From Takakia lepidozioides (lineage: Eukaryota; Streptophyta; Takakiopsida; Takakiales; Takakiaceae): 64,000 nt of DNA. Shown here one piece after another: positions 47,601 through 60,719 of the stretch; within the stretch, counting starts at the first letter, position 1; each line of letters starts with the position of its first letter. The stretch lies in assembly GCA_030704615.1 (NCBI GenBank), contig CM060731.1, positions 9,298,001 through 9,362,000 on the forward strand. Direction: 5' to 3'. Position numbers and translations under genes: made by a program. Under the pieces are notes generated by a model, which was not told the DNA's origin, searched no databases, and saw nothing but the letters and a program-made list of their open reading frames with translations.

Positions 47601-48476
47601 ATGGAAGATGATGTTGATGGTTTGATAATTAGTGCATTACCATTGTAATGTCAAGGTGACATGATCTTATTCAATTATGTTGAAATGTATCTCTGGATTT
47701 AATTCTGATCATTAGTTCTAAGGTTTGCTTGGTTTGCCCATGCTTGATGTAGTTTCAATGAAGATGGTGACTTGTAATTGGTTTTGTGTGCAGCATAAAT
47801 GCTACATTGTGGCCACATGTGATCGAGATTTGAAGCGCCGCATTCGCAAGGTCAGGAACTCTCCTGAACAAAGGCAGCTCCAGTAGCTGGGGCATGTTAT
47901 ATGGAACTGAGATTTTGCTCTGCCTTTCTTGACATGGGGAATTGTGTAGTATGTAATGGGCTGAAGTCATTGGAAGGAAAGGTGGTGAGAAGGGACATAC
48001 TGTCTGCAGTTATTTGAGTTTCCAAGGTTCTGGGCAGCATGCTAAATTGGTGAGCTTTAACATTGTGCAGATTCCTGGTGTTCCTATTATGTACATTACA
48101 CAACACCAATATTCCATTGAACGCTTACCTGAAGCCACTATGGGAGGAGGTAAGAACTGGTTGTTATAGGTGAGGCATGTCTCGATGATAGAATTTGGGT
48201 TAAATTCCTTTCACCAGTGAGCCATGTCTGAGGAAGCTGCTTTTGATCTTGTAGAATCAACAGAACATGCACCTTTAACGTGTTCTTCTATGTCTGAATG
48301 TCCACCCTCTTCAGTAGCTTGTTCGCTTATTCCTGTAACTACTTTCATGTCAGTGCATGAGTTATTCTTTCTGTAAGTCCAATATGTGACAGTACACCAA
48401 GGGTGCGTGGTGAATGTGGAAGCTTGAATTGAAGTGCTTGTGTCTGGTGTTGTGCTTGGCAGCTCCACGGATGTGA
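44674..48476 (+). CDS. FCF1: rRNA-processing PIN-domain endonuclease FCF1/UTP24, nine exons, complete
   Basis: Exons: 44674-44744, 45195-45260, 45735-45840, 46138-46180, 46453-46525, 46888-46975, 47794-47850, 48071-48149, 48463-48476. They sum to 597 nt, giving 198 residues, the same length as the human protein. The start [17 protein letters not shown] and the blocks [55 protein letters not shown] and [17 protein letters not shown] are diagnostic. The PIN-domain acidic residues (DTN, TDC, ADD, DRD) are present. In eukaryotes this nucleolar nuclease of the SSU processome makes early cleavages that release 18S rRNA. Intron 3 has a GC donor (AAG followed by gcatgt). The terminal coding exon is only 14 nt. 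Function is firm by homology. Confidence 0.97.
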
Positions 48477-48954
48477 TGGGAATTTTGGGTGAACTGAACA
48501 GGTATTAATTGCATGCATCCCAGCGTGATTTCTTTCACAGCTGTGACAGATCTATTGTTCTGGACAATTATTGGTGCTTGAATTGTAGGTCCATGCTGTT
48601 CAGGCAAATGTGCATACAAAAGCTTCCATGTTTAGGGAGGCTCAACGTGGTTCTATACCTTAGTCTTGGAAAGGGTGTGCATGCCAGAAGCTGTTCATGG
48701 ACATGCTGAATCGCCCTTCTACATTTCTTTCCCCTTTGGCTTGATTATAGTATTACTTCCTCTCGTTTGCAATGTTTGATAGCAATACCTGGCATGACAT
48801 CTTATTGGTATTGGTGATGTTCCTTGTTCTGCCTTAAAGACTCTCCCTGATGTTTGAATGCAGTACTTTAAATTGTTTAACAGTTAACAACCAATGGACC
48901 ATTGGACAAAGGGACATGACTCTAAATTGCTTGTATGGTACCTGTGTCCCAAGA

Positions 48955-49254
48955 CTACAGCATCAGCTTCGTAGGTGGTTGGTCTACCAGGGCTTCATAG
49001 ATTTTGGTTTCATGTGTGACATGCACGGCGATGAAGCCTACAGCAGCAAATTGGTCCCTTTGTTTAGGCAGCCAAGATTTAATTTCACATTGGAATGGGT
49101 CACCTGGACGTAGAGTGAAGAGCCAGTTGACCAAGGGAAACGAGTATTTGCCGTCCAGTTGTGATGCAATGATAAAGTTTGGTACTCTGCAGGGGCCTAC
49201 ACAACCGTCAGACGAAGTACAAGTTTCTTTGTCAGCGAGGGTTTGGCATGACAA
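48955..49254 (-). other. unassigned 99-codon open frame, possible transposon remnant
   Basis: The frame reads with balanced composition (for example VNWLFTLRPGDPF, AAVGFIAVHVTHETKIYEAL), unlike most random frames nearby. I do not recognise the family. It has no splice context linking it to neighbours. A decayed retroelement is the likeliest explanation. Confidence 0.22.
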
Positions 49255-49856
49255 ATTTTTAAATGCCTAAGTCAATGTCTTTTAACCATGTATCCATATG
49301 TTGCCAATGGTTATCTAGTTTGTTCTCGTGCACGCTGTTGCATCTTAGCTGAATTGTGCCTGTTCATGGTGTGGGTAAGTTGATTTCAGATGCCTTTAAC
49401 CAGATGCCCATGCGGTGATGAGTATCATTTGATCATGGAATGCAGGATGTCTTAACAGGGAAAACACGTACATCATTTATGTTGGTACTCCATGCTAGTG
49501 TCTAAAGGTCTGTAAAACCACTTGATCAGTTTGACTGATGGAATGCAACTGTTTCAACATAATATCTTTGAAACTGGGGAGCTTTTGCTATATACATCAA
49601 TCTAATTGAATTGTATGCCTAAAATTGAGTTTTCTTTCAGATTTCCTTACAATGTTTCTTTGAAGTCATGTCAAATTCCATAGTTTGCATGTCTTTTGAT
49701 AACATGGTGAATCAGGCCTTCGTATGTTTGGTTGGTGTTCTTGTTAAGCTGGGGTCATGCACACACTTTGGGGTTCAGCCTAATGTGGTTGTGTTTGTTC
49801 AGGGCACAGGATTGCCCTCTGTGGGGATGTTTAGTGTACTCCATCCTGGCATCATT

Positions 49857-50095
49857 GGTTGTCTTAAAAAGATTGGTTGTCTTAAAAAGATATATTTTGT
49901 CTTATGATAGAGATGGAAATGGTATGATCCTTGAGGTAAGATGGTCTCATCTTAAGAAGATATATTTTCTGTCTTCTGAGAAAGATGGAAATGGAGTGAG
50001 CCTCGAGGTAAGAATGTTCTCATCATAGGTTGTCTCAGGAGGATATATTTCTGAGAAATGGAAATGGTATGAGCCTTGAGGTAAGATGGTTTCCT
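49857..50095 (+). repeat. three degenerate tandem copies of about 70-80 bp
   Basis: The phrase agatatattttgtct ... gatggaaatggtatgatcct tgaggtaagatgg recurs from about 49888, 49955 and 50028 with small indels. An extra ggttgtcttaaaaagatt doublet lies at the left end. Confidence 0.7.
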
Positions 50096-52191
50096 GATAA
50101 TAACTTCCTAGTTACAGATGTCTGTGTCTGTCTACCTTAAAGGCGGGACTGCACACATTGTACTAATCATCCAGCCCTGGAGAGTCGAGACAAATCCAGA
50201 CCGTCAGCAATGGTCAGGTTGAACTACCTAGCTCCAGACCCGTATACATGCTGGTTGACTCATCATCTCAAGAGTACATTTTCTCATTCTTTCGTATCCA
50301 CAGTTCTGTGCCCATGTAGGTGCCCAAGGGGAAAGCCTTAGCTGCCCAGGAGTTCCAGCAATAACGAGGCAAGAGGTAGGTGGCTGCTGCAGCTGCCCAA
50401 AGAGCTTTCTTTCCAGGGATTGCCGTTCGAGAATTGTTGGTATGTAGTTTGTTGTCTGCACTCAAGTTGTTGTAGATGGAGTGTAAGGAGGTCAAGGCTC
50501 GTGATGACAAGCTCCTGACCTCCCACACATGGCTTCACGTGGCCACATGGAAGTGCTCCTCCCCTTTGTGGCGTCGTCAGTCTGTGGAGGAGACTCCGCT
50601 GCAGATGCTCGTCTGCATGATGCCAGACCAGACTCTCCAGTCCTGCTCTGCCCACACCTGGCGCTCCTGCCTTTCTTTACATGATGATACTGTAACAATG
50701 CTTTACAGCTACATATCGGATAGCGGCCCATCCAAATTCGTTGCTTTCACACATGCCCCTGCTCTACTAATCGACGATAACCCTCTTCACTGCCCCCAAA
50801 ATTAGAACGTCCAGCCTCCGTAGCACTGCGCAGCAGTGTCCTTGAATCAATGTCTTCCTGATTCTATCTGCGCATGCATGATAGTGGGTGTCTTCAAGAT
50901 GGGTTCGTCAAGACATACAGGACGAAATAGGAAGCCCATTCAAAGTCCAATGATTTCCGGAAAATCTGCCTTGATTTGCTCAAGCACTGCACTCGTCTCT
51001 CTAAAAGTCAATATAGTGCAGATCGCAGTGGATCTCTCAAGCATGGAATTTCAACTGCGGTAGCTGGGAGGAGTAGGTGACGTCCTGGAAATGTGGGTCA
51101 CACTCAAAGCACAGATGAAGCAAAAGCGTCGAACATTTAAAGAATTGATACAGTCCTGCAGCCAGGAATGTGGGAATTCTGTTTGTTATGGGCCATGGCC
51201 GCTGCCTTGCTATCTGCACATCAATGTGTCTGATTCCTTGCTTTATTTGCTCAGCCACAAAATGACTTGATTGCTCAGAGCAGCCAGAGACCTTAATTTA
51301 AAGCTTCAATCAAAACTGGGAGTTTCACATTCATCCGTTGTGTGTTTTCATGCATCCATAGGCAGTCCCTGTGACGAATTTGGATGAAAGTCATCCACTG
51401 CAACGGTCACAAATGCCCGTACATTTGAGCTATTTGAGTTTGTGGGCCTAGGTATCAGCACGTGCCAGGAAGCTACTTGTGGGGCAGGGGAGACAGGGAG
51501 AGGGACAAGCAGGAGGAGAGAGACGAGAGGGAGATCTTGAGTGTGTGTGAAAAGATCGGAGCTTCACAACCAGTGGGCCCCCAGAGGATCCTGCAGATAG
51601 CCTAGTGTTCTGCAACACCCAGTTTTCGAATTGTCGGTACTCGCTCTCTCTCTGCTGCATTGAGGAGTAGTGAGGAGGAAGGAGTTGGAGAAGGTTGTCA
51701 TCCTGGCTCCTCCATAGTGGGTTGCGAAGCTCCTGAAGGTAGTGTGTACTGTTTGTTTGTTTGTTTGTTCTGTCAAGATTATTGTTCTTCTGAGCTTCTG
51801 AGCAGAAGCATTACTGACTTGACTGGTGGTCTACTCCGCATTACAATGTTGCTATACGACAGGTGCTTGTGCTCTCTCGGTACAGCTTGCAAGTTGCTTG
51901 AAGAAGTTAAATGAGGCTTGCAAAACGGTGATATTTTTTTCCCTGGAAATGCTTTCCCCACACGAAAAGTGCTTCACTTGTCCGTTAATAGGTTGCCTTC
52001 CGTGTTTCGGAGGCGCCTCTTGTTGACCAGCCTGGCGTGATAAGCGGTGAACCGATCATGAAATGTTTTCTTTCAAGTTTTAACAATCATTTCCCGACGA
52101 GGATCAAAACTGTGAGTGATTCCTTTCGTGGTCTCTTACACTTCGTTCTGAAATACCTTGGCAAGTGCAGGTGATTAGTTAGGCAGCAGCA

Positions 52192-55100
52192 ATGGGGCAG
52201 CAGCCGCAGCAACAGGTGGATACCACCTGTGGATCTTTACTTCGCGAGTTGCAGGTCTGAGTCTGTTCTCCCGGGTGGAAGGATACTGATGTCGTTTTCC
52301 TTCTGAATATGCTAGAACATCTCTGATAATGTATCGCCGAGACGGAGATGTGATATGAGAGGCAGCCGTAATGAAGATAGACAGGAGAATTACATAGACG
52401 AAACACATAACATGCGGCAACCTGCATTCCCAACTGAGCAAACTGTTTGGTGTTTGCAACTACAGCACATCTGGGACGAAGTGGGCGAGAGTGATGTAGA
52501 GAGGGACAAGATGCTTTTGCAGCTGGAGCAGGAATGCTTGGAAGTGTACAGGCGCAAGGTGGACCATGCGACCCACGTTCGTGCACGTCTGCATCAGGCT
52601 CTTGCTGATGCTGAGACTGAGTTTGCCTCACTCTTCTCAGCCATCGGTGACCGCCCTCTTCTTGCACATGTGGGTATTGCCTTTCTTATTGCAGTACCAT
52701 GTTATCTTGGGCATGCGTTATGGTGATGCCGGCCCTCTTGAGCGTACCGTCTACATTCAGTAATCAGAGACAGTGGGGTGGTTGTAGAAGAATGATGTAG
52801 TTTTTCAGAGGTACAACGGAGATATCTGTTCACTTCTACAGAATGCGTAGCCAAGCATGATCTGAACTAGGCGGCCTGAATTCACTTGGCTGAAGGTAAT
52901 GGCTTAAGACTAGGAGAGACTCCTGGAAGTGTTCTAGAAATCCATCGCTGTGTTCTACTCTTGACGTGGATAAAGAAATTAGTCCCACTAAGACATGTCT
53001 GTGCACCCCAGGAGAAACGAACTGGCACCCTGAAGGAGCAGTTTGCTGCCATCGGGCCCCAGTTAGAAGAGCTGCGTCAGAGGAAAGAGGAGCGAGCCAG
53101 ACAATTTTTGGAGGTGAAAGCGCAAATATCGAAAATCTGTGCGGAAATCGCAGGCTCCCAAGCAGGAGAATTCTACCAAAATGGAGATCAGGACCTCTCG
53201 CTGAGGAGGCTGGAGGAGTATCATGCACAGCTTCAATCTCTTCAGAAGGAAAAGGTTTGTATGCAAATGTGATCTTCATTCCAATGAAATGTGACTCGTC
53301 CATGGACAAGTGGCGTTCTCAGAAATATTGGTGTGGGGGATAAGCTGCCTTCCTTGGTTAAAGGGTATAGGTTGTCTAGAGCTTGGATCAGAATTTCAGA
53401 CTTGAACAGTGTAGGTTGCTTGTGCTTCATTATGAGGCTGACAATGTCTAATGGGGTGGTTGGCAGAGCGACCGGCTACACAAAGTGCTGGACTATGTAA
53501 ATGCAGTGCATGAGTTGTGCATAGTGCTAGGCATGGACTTCTTTGACATAGTCACTGCCGTGCACCCTAGCTTGGATGACTCCGCTGGAGGACAGCCCAA
53601 GAGCATCAGCAATGATACTCTTGACCATCTTGCTAAGACCATCCGTTCTCTGCAAGATGAGAAAAAGCTGCGCATTCAAAAGGTGAGCTCTACCCTCTTC
53701 TCTACTTGCCAGAAGTATATGAAAGACATGTTCTTTTCTTGACAGAGCTACCTTTGATCTGGCCTGACTGTGCTCTCTCCTCCCGAAGACTACCATATGA
53801 ACACATACTCATGTTGTATCCAGCATTGCAGCAGAAACATAGATTCTCGATGAAATATAAATTAGAGTAGACTTCCGAAGCTGAACCCAGTGGGTAAAGG
53901 ATCAGATCAAGATGACCGAAAAGACTACATAAAGACTGCATTGCCTGTTGTATCCATGAACGGTAGACAGTGATTGACAAGGTCGCCGTGGCCCCCACTG
54001 CTTTGTGTGCTTACAGCTGCAAGAGCTTGGGGCATCCATGGTAGAGTTGTGGAACCTGATGGAGACTCCAGTTGATGAACAACAGCTTTTTCAGCATATC
54101 ACCTGCAATATTGCAGCATCTGAAGATGAAGTTACTACACCTGGTGCCCTCGCCTTGGATCTCATTGAACAGGTTAATCAGTCTACTTCTCAAGTCAATC
54201 CTAAAATTTGTACTTGTACCTGAAGGTGCTGGAGATAATCATTCATATATGGAGCACTGCATATATAGTAGTGACATGTTGGTTGCAAATATGTGCAGGC
54301 GGAGGTTGAAGTTGACAGACTAGACCAAATGAAAGCAAGCAAAATGAAAGAGCTTGTGCTTAAAAAGCGATTGGAACTGGAAGAGATATGCAGATGTGCT
54401 CATATGGAGCCAGATGCCAGCACTGCGGAAGATAAGACAAATGCTATAATTGACTCAGGTAACCACATCAAACTTGCAAGTTGTTCTTCTTTTCATGGCT
54501 GTTCAGCTGTAAAAGTGTTCACGCTCCAGTGGTGGAACATCACTTCCTTATTAACAGATCTTTAGGGAAGTCTGGATTTCGTGGTTGGAACTGATCAATA
54601 TTGAGGACGATTTGCAGGTATGGTGGACCCTTCAGAACTGCTTAATAACATGGAAGAGCAGATACTCAAAGCCAAGGAACAGGCATATAGCAGGAAGGAA
54701 ATCTTAGAGAAGATGGAGAAGTGGATGTCAGCATGCGAAGAGGAGGGATGGCTTGATGATTATAACAAGGTAAGAGACAATTGATTGGTTAAGGAAAAAT
54801 TTCTCCTCCTGATTCAAAGAACATGATATTAGCATTGCCCATCTTATTCTGGCAGACTGATGGCTTGGAATCTGCAAACTACCAAATAGAGATTAGAATA
54901 GTAGTTAGTCCGATGGAGCTCCTCTATAGACCAGTTGGCAAAATTATGAGAATGGGGCTGAATACGGCTGAATGGGTGTCTGGATGCAGGATGAAAATAG
55001 GTTTGCAAGCAAAGGTGCTCATCTGAATCTGAAGCGTGCAGAACGTGCTCGTGCAACCATCGGTAAATTACCAGGTCAGTATATGCACTCTCTCACATTT

Positions 55101-56578
55101 TTGGGTGAGATAAGGAACACTTTAACTCATCATCAAATCTATCACAGGGGCCCCAAGACTTCAGCACACTAGAGTTCAGCACGCTTTTCAAACTCATCTG
55201 CCTGCATCAGGGCTGGCTGCTTGGTCATGAATGCTTAAAGGTGGCAGCCACCTTAGCATTCACGAGTTGAGTGTGCCTGGGGCTTGACTATGTAACTGAA
55301 TGGTACTTGACTATGTTGATGATAGACATGAATACTGATATTGTTGTCAGAAGGGCATTCAAGGGGGAGAGGCCTAAATTACGTAAGAAAAGCTTAATAA
55401 GGTGCTCTTAAGATGCTGACTAGTTTTGATATTGTGTTACAGTTCTGGTCGAGTCCTTAACATTGCGGACTAGGGCTTGGGAGGAGGAGCATGGTGTTCC
55501 ATTCTTTTTCGATGGGGTACATAGCTCACCTCGTTCTTACTTTGTTAGACTTGAAATTTGCCTACTTTCAGTGTCCAGTTTTTAGTAGAAAGGTCGCAAA
55601 CCTGCGTAGTAAAATAGAAATTCTCTGGGAAGGGTCAACCATGTACATGGCAGAGTCACTTTTTGGAGGAAAAAAATTCTACTTTTGAGACTCTCATAAG
55701 TAAAGGACTGTCATAATTTCAGACTCCGAATAGTTTGTGAATAAGACTAGATTTTTCTCCTTACACAGTGACGTGTGTGCATAGCAATGTTAGGATAAAA
55801 TTCCTGCCTCCCCAAAATGTTGAAGGGATAGTGGTTGGTGAATAATGCAGGTACGTTTGCTGGCAATGCTAGATGAGTACAATTTCCTCAGACAAGAGAG
55901 GGATGACGAAAGGCGACGGCTAAGGGTATGTTCCAGATTTTCCTCCCTCTGCCTTTCAGAGAGTTTGACTCTCCTGTTGGCTCGGGTATGTTGTTGGTTG
56001 TCACTGCTTTCCTGTCCCTCTGCTACTTAACTCCTGGCGTTAATATCCTGTGCACTGGGACCTGTCTTGCCAACTACTTAGCAAAGGACAGATTAGCAAT
56101 CGAGTCTGTGTCAAAAACCTGGTCTAGTCTTTCTGTTCCTAATGTCTAGCAGTTACATCTGTCTGGGTAGGACCATTCTGGCAAGGTTCCCGCCGATAAA
56201 GCTGTGGTATGGCTGCAGGATCAGAAGAAGGTGAAGGAACAAATGATAAACGAGCAAGAGTCGTTGTATGGGTCAAGGCCTAGTCCCAACAAGGGGTGCC
56301 CAAGCGCCAAGAAAGCGAACGGTGGGCTTCGTGCCAATGGTGCCAATGGAAATCCTGCCAGTAGGAGGTTGTCGCTTGGGAGTGCCATTATGCAACAGGG
56401 TACTCCCGATATACCTCGACTTAATGGGCTGACTCCCTTACGGACAGGTGCGTCAAGTAAGGACAGCAAACGCACGAGGCCTGCAGCGCCCCTCAACTAT
56501 GTCGCAATCAACCAGGATGACACGACCTTACTTGCCTCCGCAGGTGGGTCGGCTCCCACTTCCCCTCAGGCTGGATAA
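52192..56578 (+). CDS. MAP65/Ase1/PRC1-family microtubule-associated protein, 11 exons, complete
   Basis: Exons: 52192-52254, 52466-52669, 53012-53254, 53467-53682, 54017-54172, 54299-54458, 54618-54769, 54990-55074, 55443-55516, 55851-55925, 56219-56578. They join in phase to 595 residues, a normal MAP65 length. The N-terminus has [20 protein letters not shown], followed by coiled-coil rich exons ([20 protein letters not shown]). The conserved microtubule-binding block [40 protein letters not shown] and [10 protein letters not shown] is intact. The C-terminus is basic and Ser/Pro-rich, a likely site of phosphoregulation. MAP65 proteins dimerise and cross-link antiparallel microtubules in the cortical array, spindle and phragmoplast. 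The stop at 56578 assumes no further intron; a GT at 56544 could splice to alternative 3' exons. Confidence 0.95.
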
Positions 56579-56747
56579 GCTCCCACGAGCCTCGACCGTT
56601 CTCCTGGTATTTTCTGTTGCAGCTTATATCAATTGTCATGGGTCTTGGTTTATGTACTAAAGAAAGTGAGGAATGTTTCTTGTTACATATTGCTGTCGAA
56701 AATATTGACGCACTTCACTTGCCCAACTGATTCTAGCACGGAACAAA

Positions 56748-57028
56748 CTGACAAGGGTGGTGGATGTGGGGACTCTGAATTAGGTGGAAGAAGGTATATG
56801 GCTGGTGGGAAGCAAGTAGACCAAGCTCTGCCCCCCCGACAACCTCTCTACCCAATGGGCACCGCAGCTGTTGTACAGCAGGCATTCATTGATGCAGGAG
56901 GAAATCGACAAGCCTTCGGTAGGAAGTTCACTTCCAGAAGCCGCATGTATGAGACATCGTCGAGCGGCTCTTGCATGGAAGACCAGGAGAACACAACAAC
57001 CATTGCACCAACGTCAGCACTCATTTGA
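56748..57028 (+). other. possible alternative MAP65 3' exon (coding-like, not connected)
   Basis: After an acceptor-like gattctag, a frame runs 93 codons (STEQTDKGGGCGDSELGGRR ... APTSALI) with Gly/Ser/Arg-rich, non-random composition. Splicing from the exon 11 donor at 56544 gives the wrong phase, so I leave it out of the main model. It could belong to a different MAP65 isoform or be 3' UTR. Confidence 0.3.
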
Positions 57029-57384
57029 GCGTAGGACTAGTGTTCAGTATAACGATTTACTACTGCATTACTGGAACACTGGCAAGTAGTAGGATTGTTT
57101 CTTTCTGCCTTGGAAGCTTGGAAAGCTCACACCAAGCGAGACAGACAGCGTTTGTAACGACTGTGGATTGGCTGGCTTAGGATGCATGCCAATGCTGGTT
57201 GGCCCAATTTGCAGATTTGTCAAGAAATGTACATTTACAAATCTCTTTGCGATCACTGCCCCACATACCTTCACCCATTAACCTCGTCCTTCACATGAAT
57301 GCGACTAGACAATCACTCCTCTAAAAGAGTTGTACTTGAGTTTTGCCAGTTTTTGCTGGAGTCTTTTAGGGCCAGAGTTCAAAA

Positions 57385-57560
57385 TTTATGTCATTTGGTG
57401 TCAGAAAGGCTCCACACCAATTTATGTCATTTGTTGGTTCACATAAGAGGCTCCACACATAGAAGAAGGCTCCACAAGGCTTAACACTCCCACAGAAGGC
57501 TCCACCCTCCACACCATGTGGTGGAGAACAGAAGGCTCCACAAGGCTGCACATTCCCAGC
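57385..57560 (+). repeat. cluster of aggctccac repeats
   Basis: Five copies of aggctccac occur within about 140 bp, together with a doublet of atttatgtcatttg at 57386 and 57421. The function is unknown. It precedes the gypsy remnant. Confidence 0.6.
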
Positions 57561-57687
57561 TGTAAATGGGTGGGCTGTCAAAACAGGCTTGCTTCAAAAG
57601 TGTCTTACATAGAGAACTCTAGCTTATCCTGATTTTACCTTGCCATGTGATCTAGCTATCTCTGCAGTGTTGAGCCAGATTCAAAGA

Positions 57688-59777
57688 TGGTCAGGAGCAT
57701 GCCATTGCCTACGCCTCCCGCCGCCTTGATAATCATGAGCGTAATTATTCTATCACTGGCAAGGAAGGCCTTGCAGTTATCTTTGCAGTCAAATATTTTA
57801 GGCAGTATTTACATGGCTGTCATTTTACCATTGAAACTGATCATCTACCTTTGAAAGCCTTGCTAACTCCTCGTGAACTCACTGGCAGATTAGCTCGGTG
57901 GGCTCTAATTCTTCAAGGCTATGACTTCACCATCTCCTACAAGCGTGGGAAGGATAATGTTAATGCAGATGCTTTGACTCGAGGCGAACCCAAAATCCCT
58001 GAACCTTACACTACCTTAAATGATCTGGTCCTTCATGCTGCACGCTCTACACCACCTGTTGTACCTGTTGCGGATCCCTATGCCCTGTGTCATTTGTTGG
58101 ACTATCCTTATGTTCCTCCAGATCTGCTTGACACTTGGGATCTACTTCAGTTTGATGTTGGTTGACTTTCCCTCGGTTTTGGCATGAATTCTAGTCTGGT
58201 ATCCTGCAGACGGGTCTGGTACTTTCCCTTACCTTAGAACTGCTCATCTTGTCTTGCGCCTGCCTTGGTTTGTATCCCGACCGCGGGACTGAGCTGCGCC
58301 TTACAGCCTGCTTACCTCCTCATAGGCAGCCAACTGAAAATGAATTCAGGATTACGAAAGGAAAAGAACGGGGGCTGTCACTTTCTTCTCGCCTGCACTA
58401 ACCTGCTGTTGTGTGGCCATGAGTGATGTAGGCATGGATGATCCATTATACGATGCACTTCTCCATAGGTGCCAAACCAGCACCCACCTTAGTGGCATAT
58501 CCAAGCTGCTCATGAGGCAAGTCAACTATCACTTACCCAGCCGCCGGGAAAGTGAAGGGAGATTGTTCAGAGTCATTGCTTTGGAAGGTACCTCTGTTGT
58601 GGAAGTCCCTTCTAGGTCCGCTGTCCCTGCTTTGCTCGAATTGTACCATGCTTCTACTTATGCTAGCCATTTGGGGGTTGCTAAAACTGTCAAGAGATTA
58701 CAGAAGCAGTATCACTGAAAAGACTTAGTTAAAGATGTCTCAGCTATCATTGCCAGATGTGTGCCCTGTCATGCTAAAACCATCATACCTAGGACCGAAG
58801 CTCCCTTACCTTTGCAGCCAATCCCGGTGACTGAACCATTTGCCAGGGTTGGCTTAGATCTAGTCGGACCCCTTAAATCCACGTCCAAGGGCCAAGCATA
58901 ACTTGCGGTTGCTACGGACTATCTGACGAAATGGGTTGAGCTCCGACCTCTGGTTGCTAAGGATAGTGATGAAGTGATGCAGTTCTTCTTTGATAAGGTG
59001 ATACTTCGTCATGGTTGCTCTCTTGAGATCCTCACGGATCAAGGTACAGAGTTCTGCAACTAACTTATGGAGATTGTCTTGTTTAATCTCAACACCAAGC
59101 ATGTCGTTAATGCTCCTTACAATCCCCAATGCAATGGTTTGACAGAACAATTTAACAAAACTATATGCCAGATGCTCGAGAAGAATGGAACACTCATTGA
59201 TGAATGGGATATCGTTGTGCCTATTCTGCTCTTACCTATAGGACTTCTATCCATGCCAGTACCAAAATCTCGTCTTTTGAACTTTTGTATAGTAGGAAAT
59301 GTAGAACTCTTTTGCATATCTCCTGGCTGCAGGTATCCACAACTGAGCCTGAGAATTGGGAAGTCTTTTTGCTTTCCATGGATGCTAAACGACGTAGTTT
59401 GCGTGAAACTGCAAAATCTAACATTGTGTTTGTCCAAGCTGCTCAGGCCAAGAATTACAACAGACGTGTTGTATATTTTGAGTCATTCAAGGTTTGTTTC
59501 TGTCAGGCTCCAGCCTGGTAAGCAGATCTCTAAGGCCAAACGTAGAATTGATGGCCCTTACTTTATCTCTGATATTCTTCTTGGTAGCCAGTATGTCTTG
59601 CTCCCCCAACATGCCTCTATTCATCACTTAGCTAGCTCCATTAATGTTTCATTGCTTGTTCCATGCACTTTTACTTTTGATCTAACATGTTTAAATGTTG
59701 AGAACCGTCAGGTAATCTTCACCCCCACAGCTCGAATAGCTCGTACTCAGACCATGGCATCTTCTTCTTTAGAGTAG
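57688..59777 (+). mobile_element. degenerate Ty3/gypsy LTR-retrotransposon: RNase H and integrase remnants
   Basis: 57688-58165 is an RNase H/connection region in one frame (motifs IAYASRRL, AVKYFRQYLHG, DHLPLKALL, KRGKDNVNADALTR). 58413-59777 is integrase: the H2C2 zinc finger (HLGVAK ... CVPCH), then catalytic blocks around VGLDLVGPL, ILTDQGTEF and NGLTEQF. At least three in-frame stops and a frame change break it, so it is a pseudogene. Gag, protease and RT are absent. The order RNase H before integrase identifies the gypsy type. Confidence 0.88.
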
Positions 59778-60061
59778 TTTTTGAATTTCGTGCTAGTCTT
59801 CTACACCAATTGTAGCACTTGGGGTTTTTCCTATGGGATGTTTTGTTCTCCACCCAGCTTGCATGGTGAGGTTTTCTTCCCTAGGTTTTTCATCCCTTGT
59901 GTGTCGGGTGTGTAGTTTGTTTTGGCTACGCTTCGTTTTTGTTCTTCCTGAGCTCATCACTCGCAGGAGCTCATAGTTTCTTGTGGCCCGAGCAAACTTC
60001 ACATATGTGGAACTGGGATTCATTCTCACCTTCTTTTTCGATATGGATGAATGGAGGAGGG

Positions 60062-60560
60062 ATGCGCTCTGGATGATTTAGGGATGGACGAAGCCAGGAT
60101 GAAGTCTGGATGAATTTACACCTTGCGCATAAGGATGACTTTATTAGGTGCTGTCTTATTCTAACAACTAGTCTAGGATTAGATTAGGATGGATCTGGGT
60201 GATCTGGCTTCTATCTATGGCTATGCTGGAAGGGCATCTGGTGGGCCTATATGTAAGTGTCACGCGGCACTAGGATTAGATTATAACCTAATACTATGTA
60301 AGCCTCATTGGCTTTTGGGTCTTACGCGAGTGTAGGGTGTAACGGTGTGCTTGAGTGTGTGGATGAAAGTGCTTTTGAAGTCCAAGTCAGTTGCGTCCTC
60401 TTCGTGAGATTCCGTCTTTTCTGCCAGGCCCATCTATCGACTACATTCCCCATATAGGATTAAGTCCGGTAGAGGAAGGGGAACAAACCCATAGCGCCGG
60501 AATCAGAGGGCTAGTACGGTTTAATTCTACACTTTGTTTGTTTGGGTTCGCTTGTGTCAT
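60062..60560 (+). mobile_element. possible 3' LTR of the gypsy element
   Basis: A purine-rich tract (ggaggaggga) ends at about 60061 and is followed by tgcgctctgg. The segment contains a TATA-like taatactatgtaagcctc with downstream GT-rich sequence, as in plant LTRs. No matching 5' LTR is present in the window, so the boundaries are guesses. Confidence 0.35.
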
Positions 60561-60680
60561 AGCTTTACGTTCCGAATAAAATTTATCGTTGGATAAACTG
60601 CATTGCCGATGAGAAAAGAACTGTAGGTACAGCTACTAGTCCGTGAACAGCCAACCACCTAACTATGAAAATTGGAATGA

Positions 60681-60719
60681 AACGCATTTCGGGGAGAACC
60701 AGCTAGCTCTGGGTTCGAG
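60681..60719 (-). rRNA. 39 bp plastid 23S rRNA fragment (NUPT)
   Basis: On the plus strand the segment aacgcatttcggggagaacc followed by agctagctctgggttcgag is the reverse complement of a highly conserved plastid 23S rRNA segment, as I know it from plant plastomes. The match stops abruptly on both sides. The AT-rich sequence to about 60985 and the preceding ~130 bp also look organelle-like but I cannot place them. This is a fragment, not a functional gene. Confidence 0.72.

Larger units (their letters stand above)
48477..52191. other. intergenic region between FCF1 and MAP65
   Basis: No gene is supported. It contains an unassigned minus-strand frame (48955-49254), a degenerate tandem repeat (49857-50095) and a short (GTTT)n run near 51752-51770. 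The last ~700 bp probably holds MAP65 promoter and 5' UTR. Confidence 0.45.
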
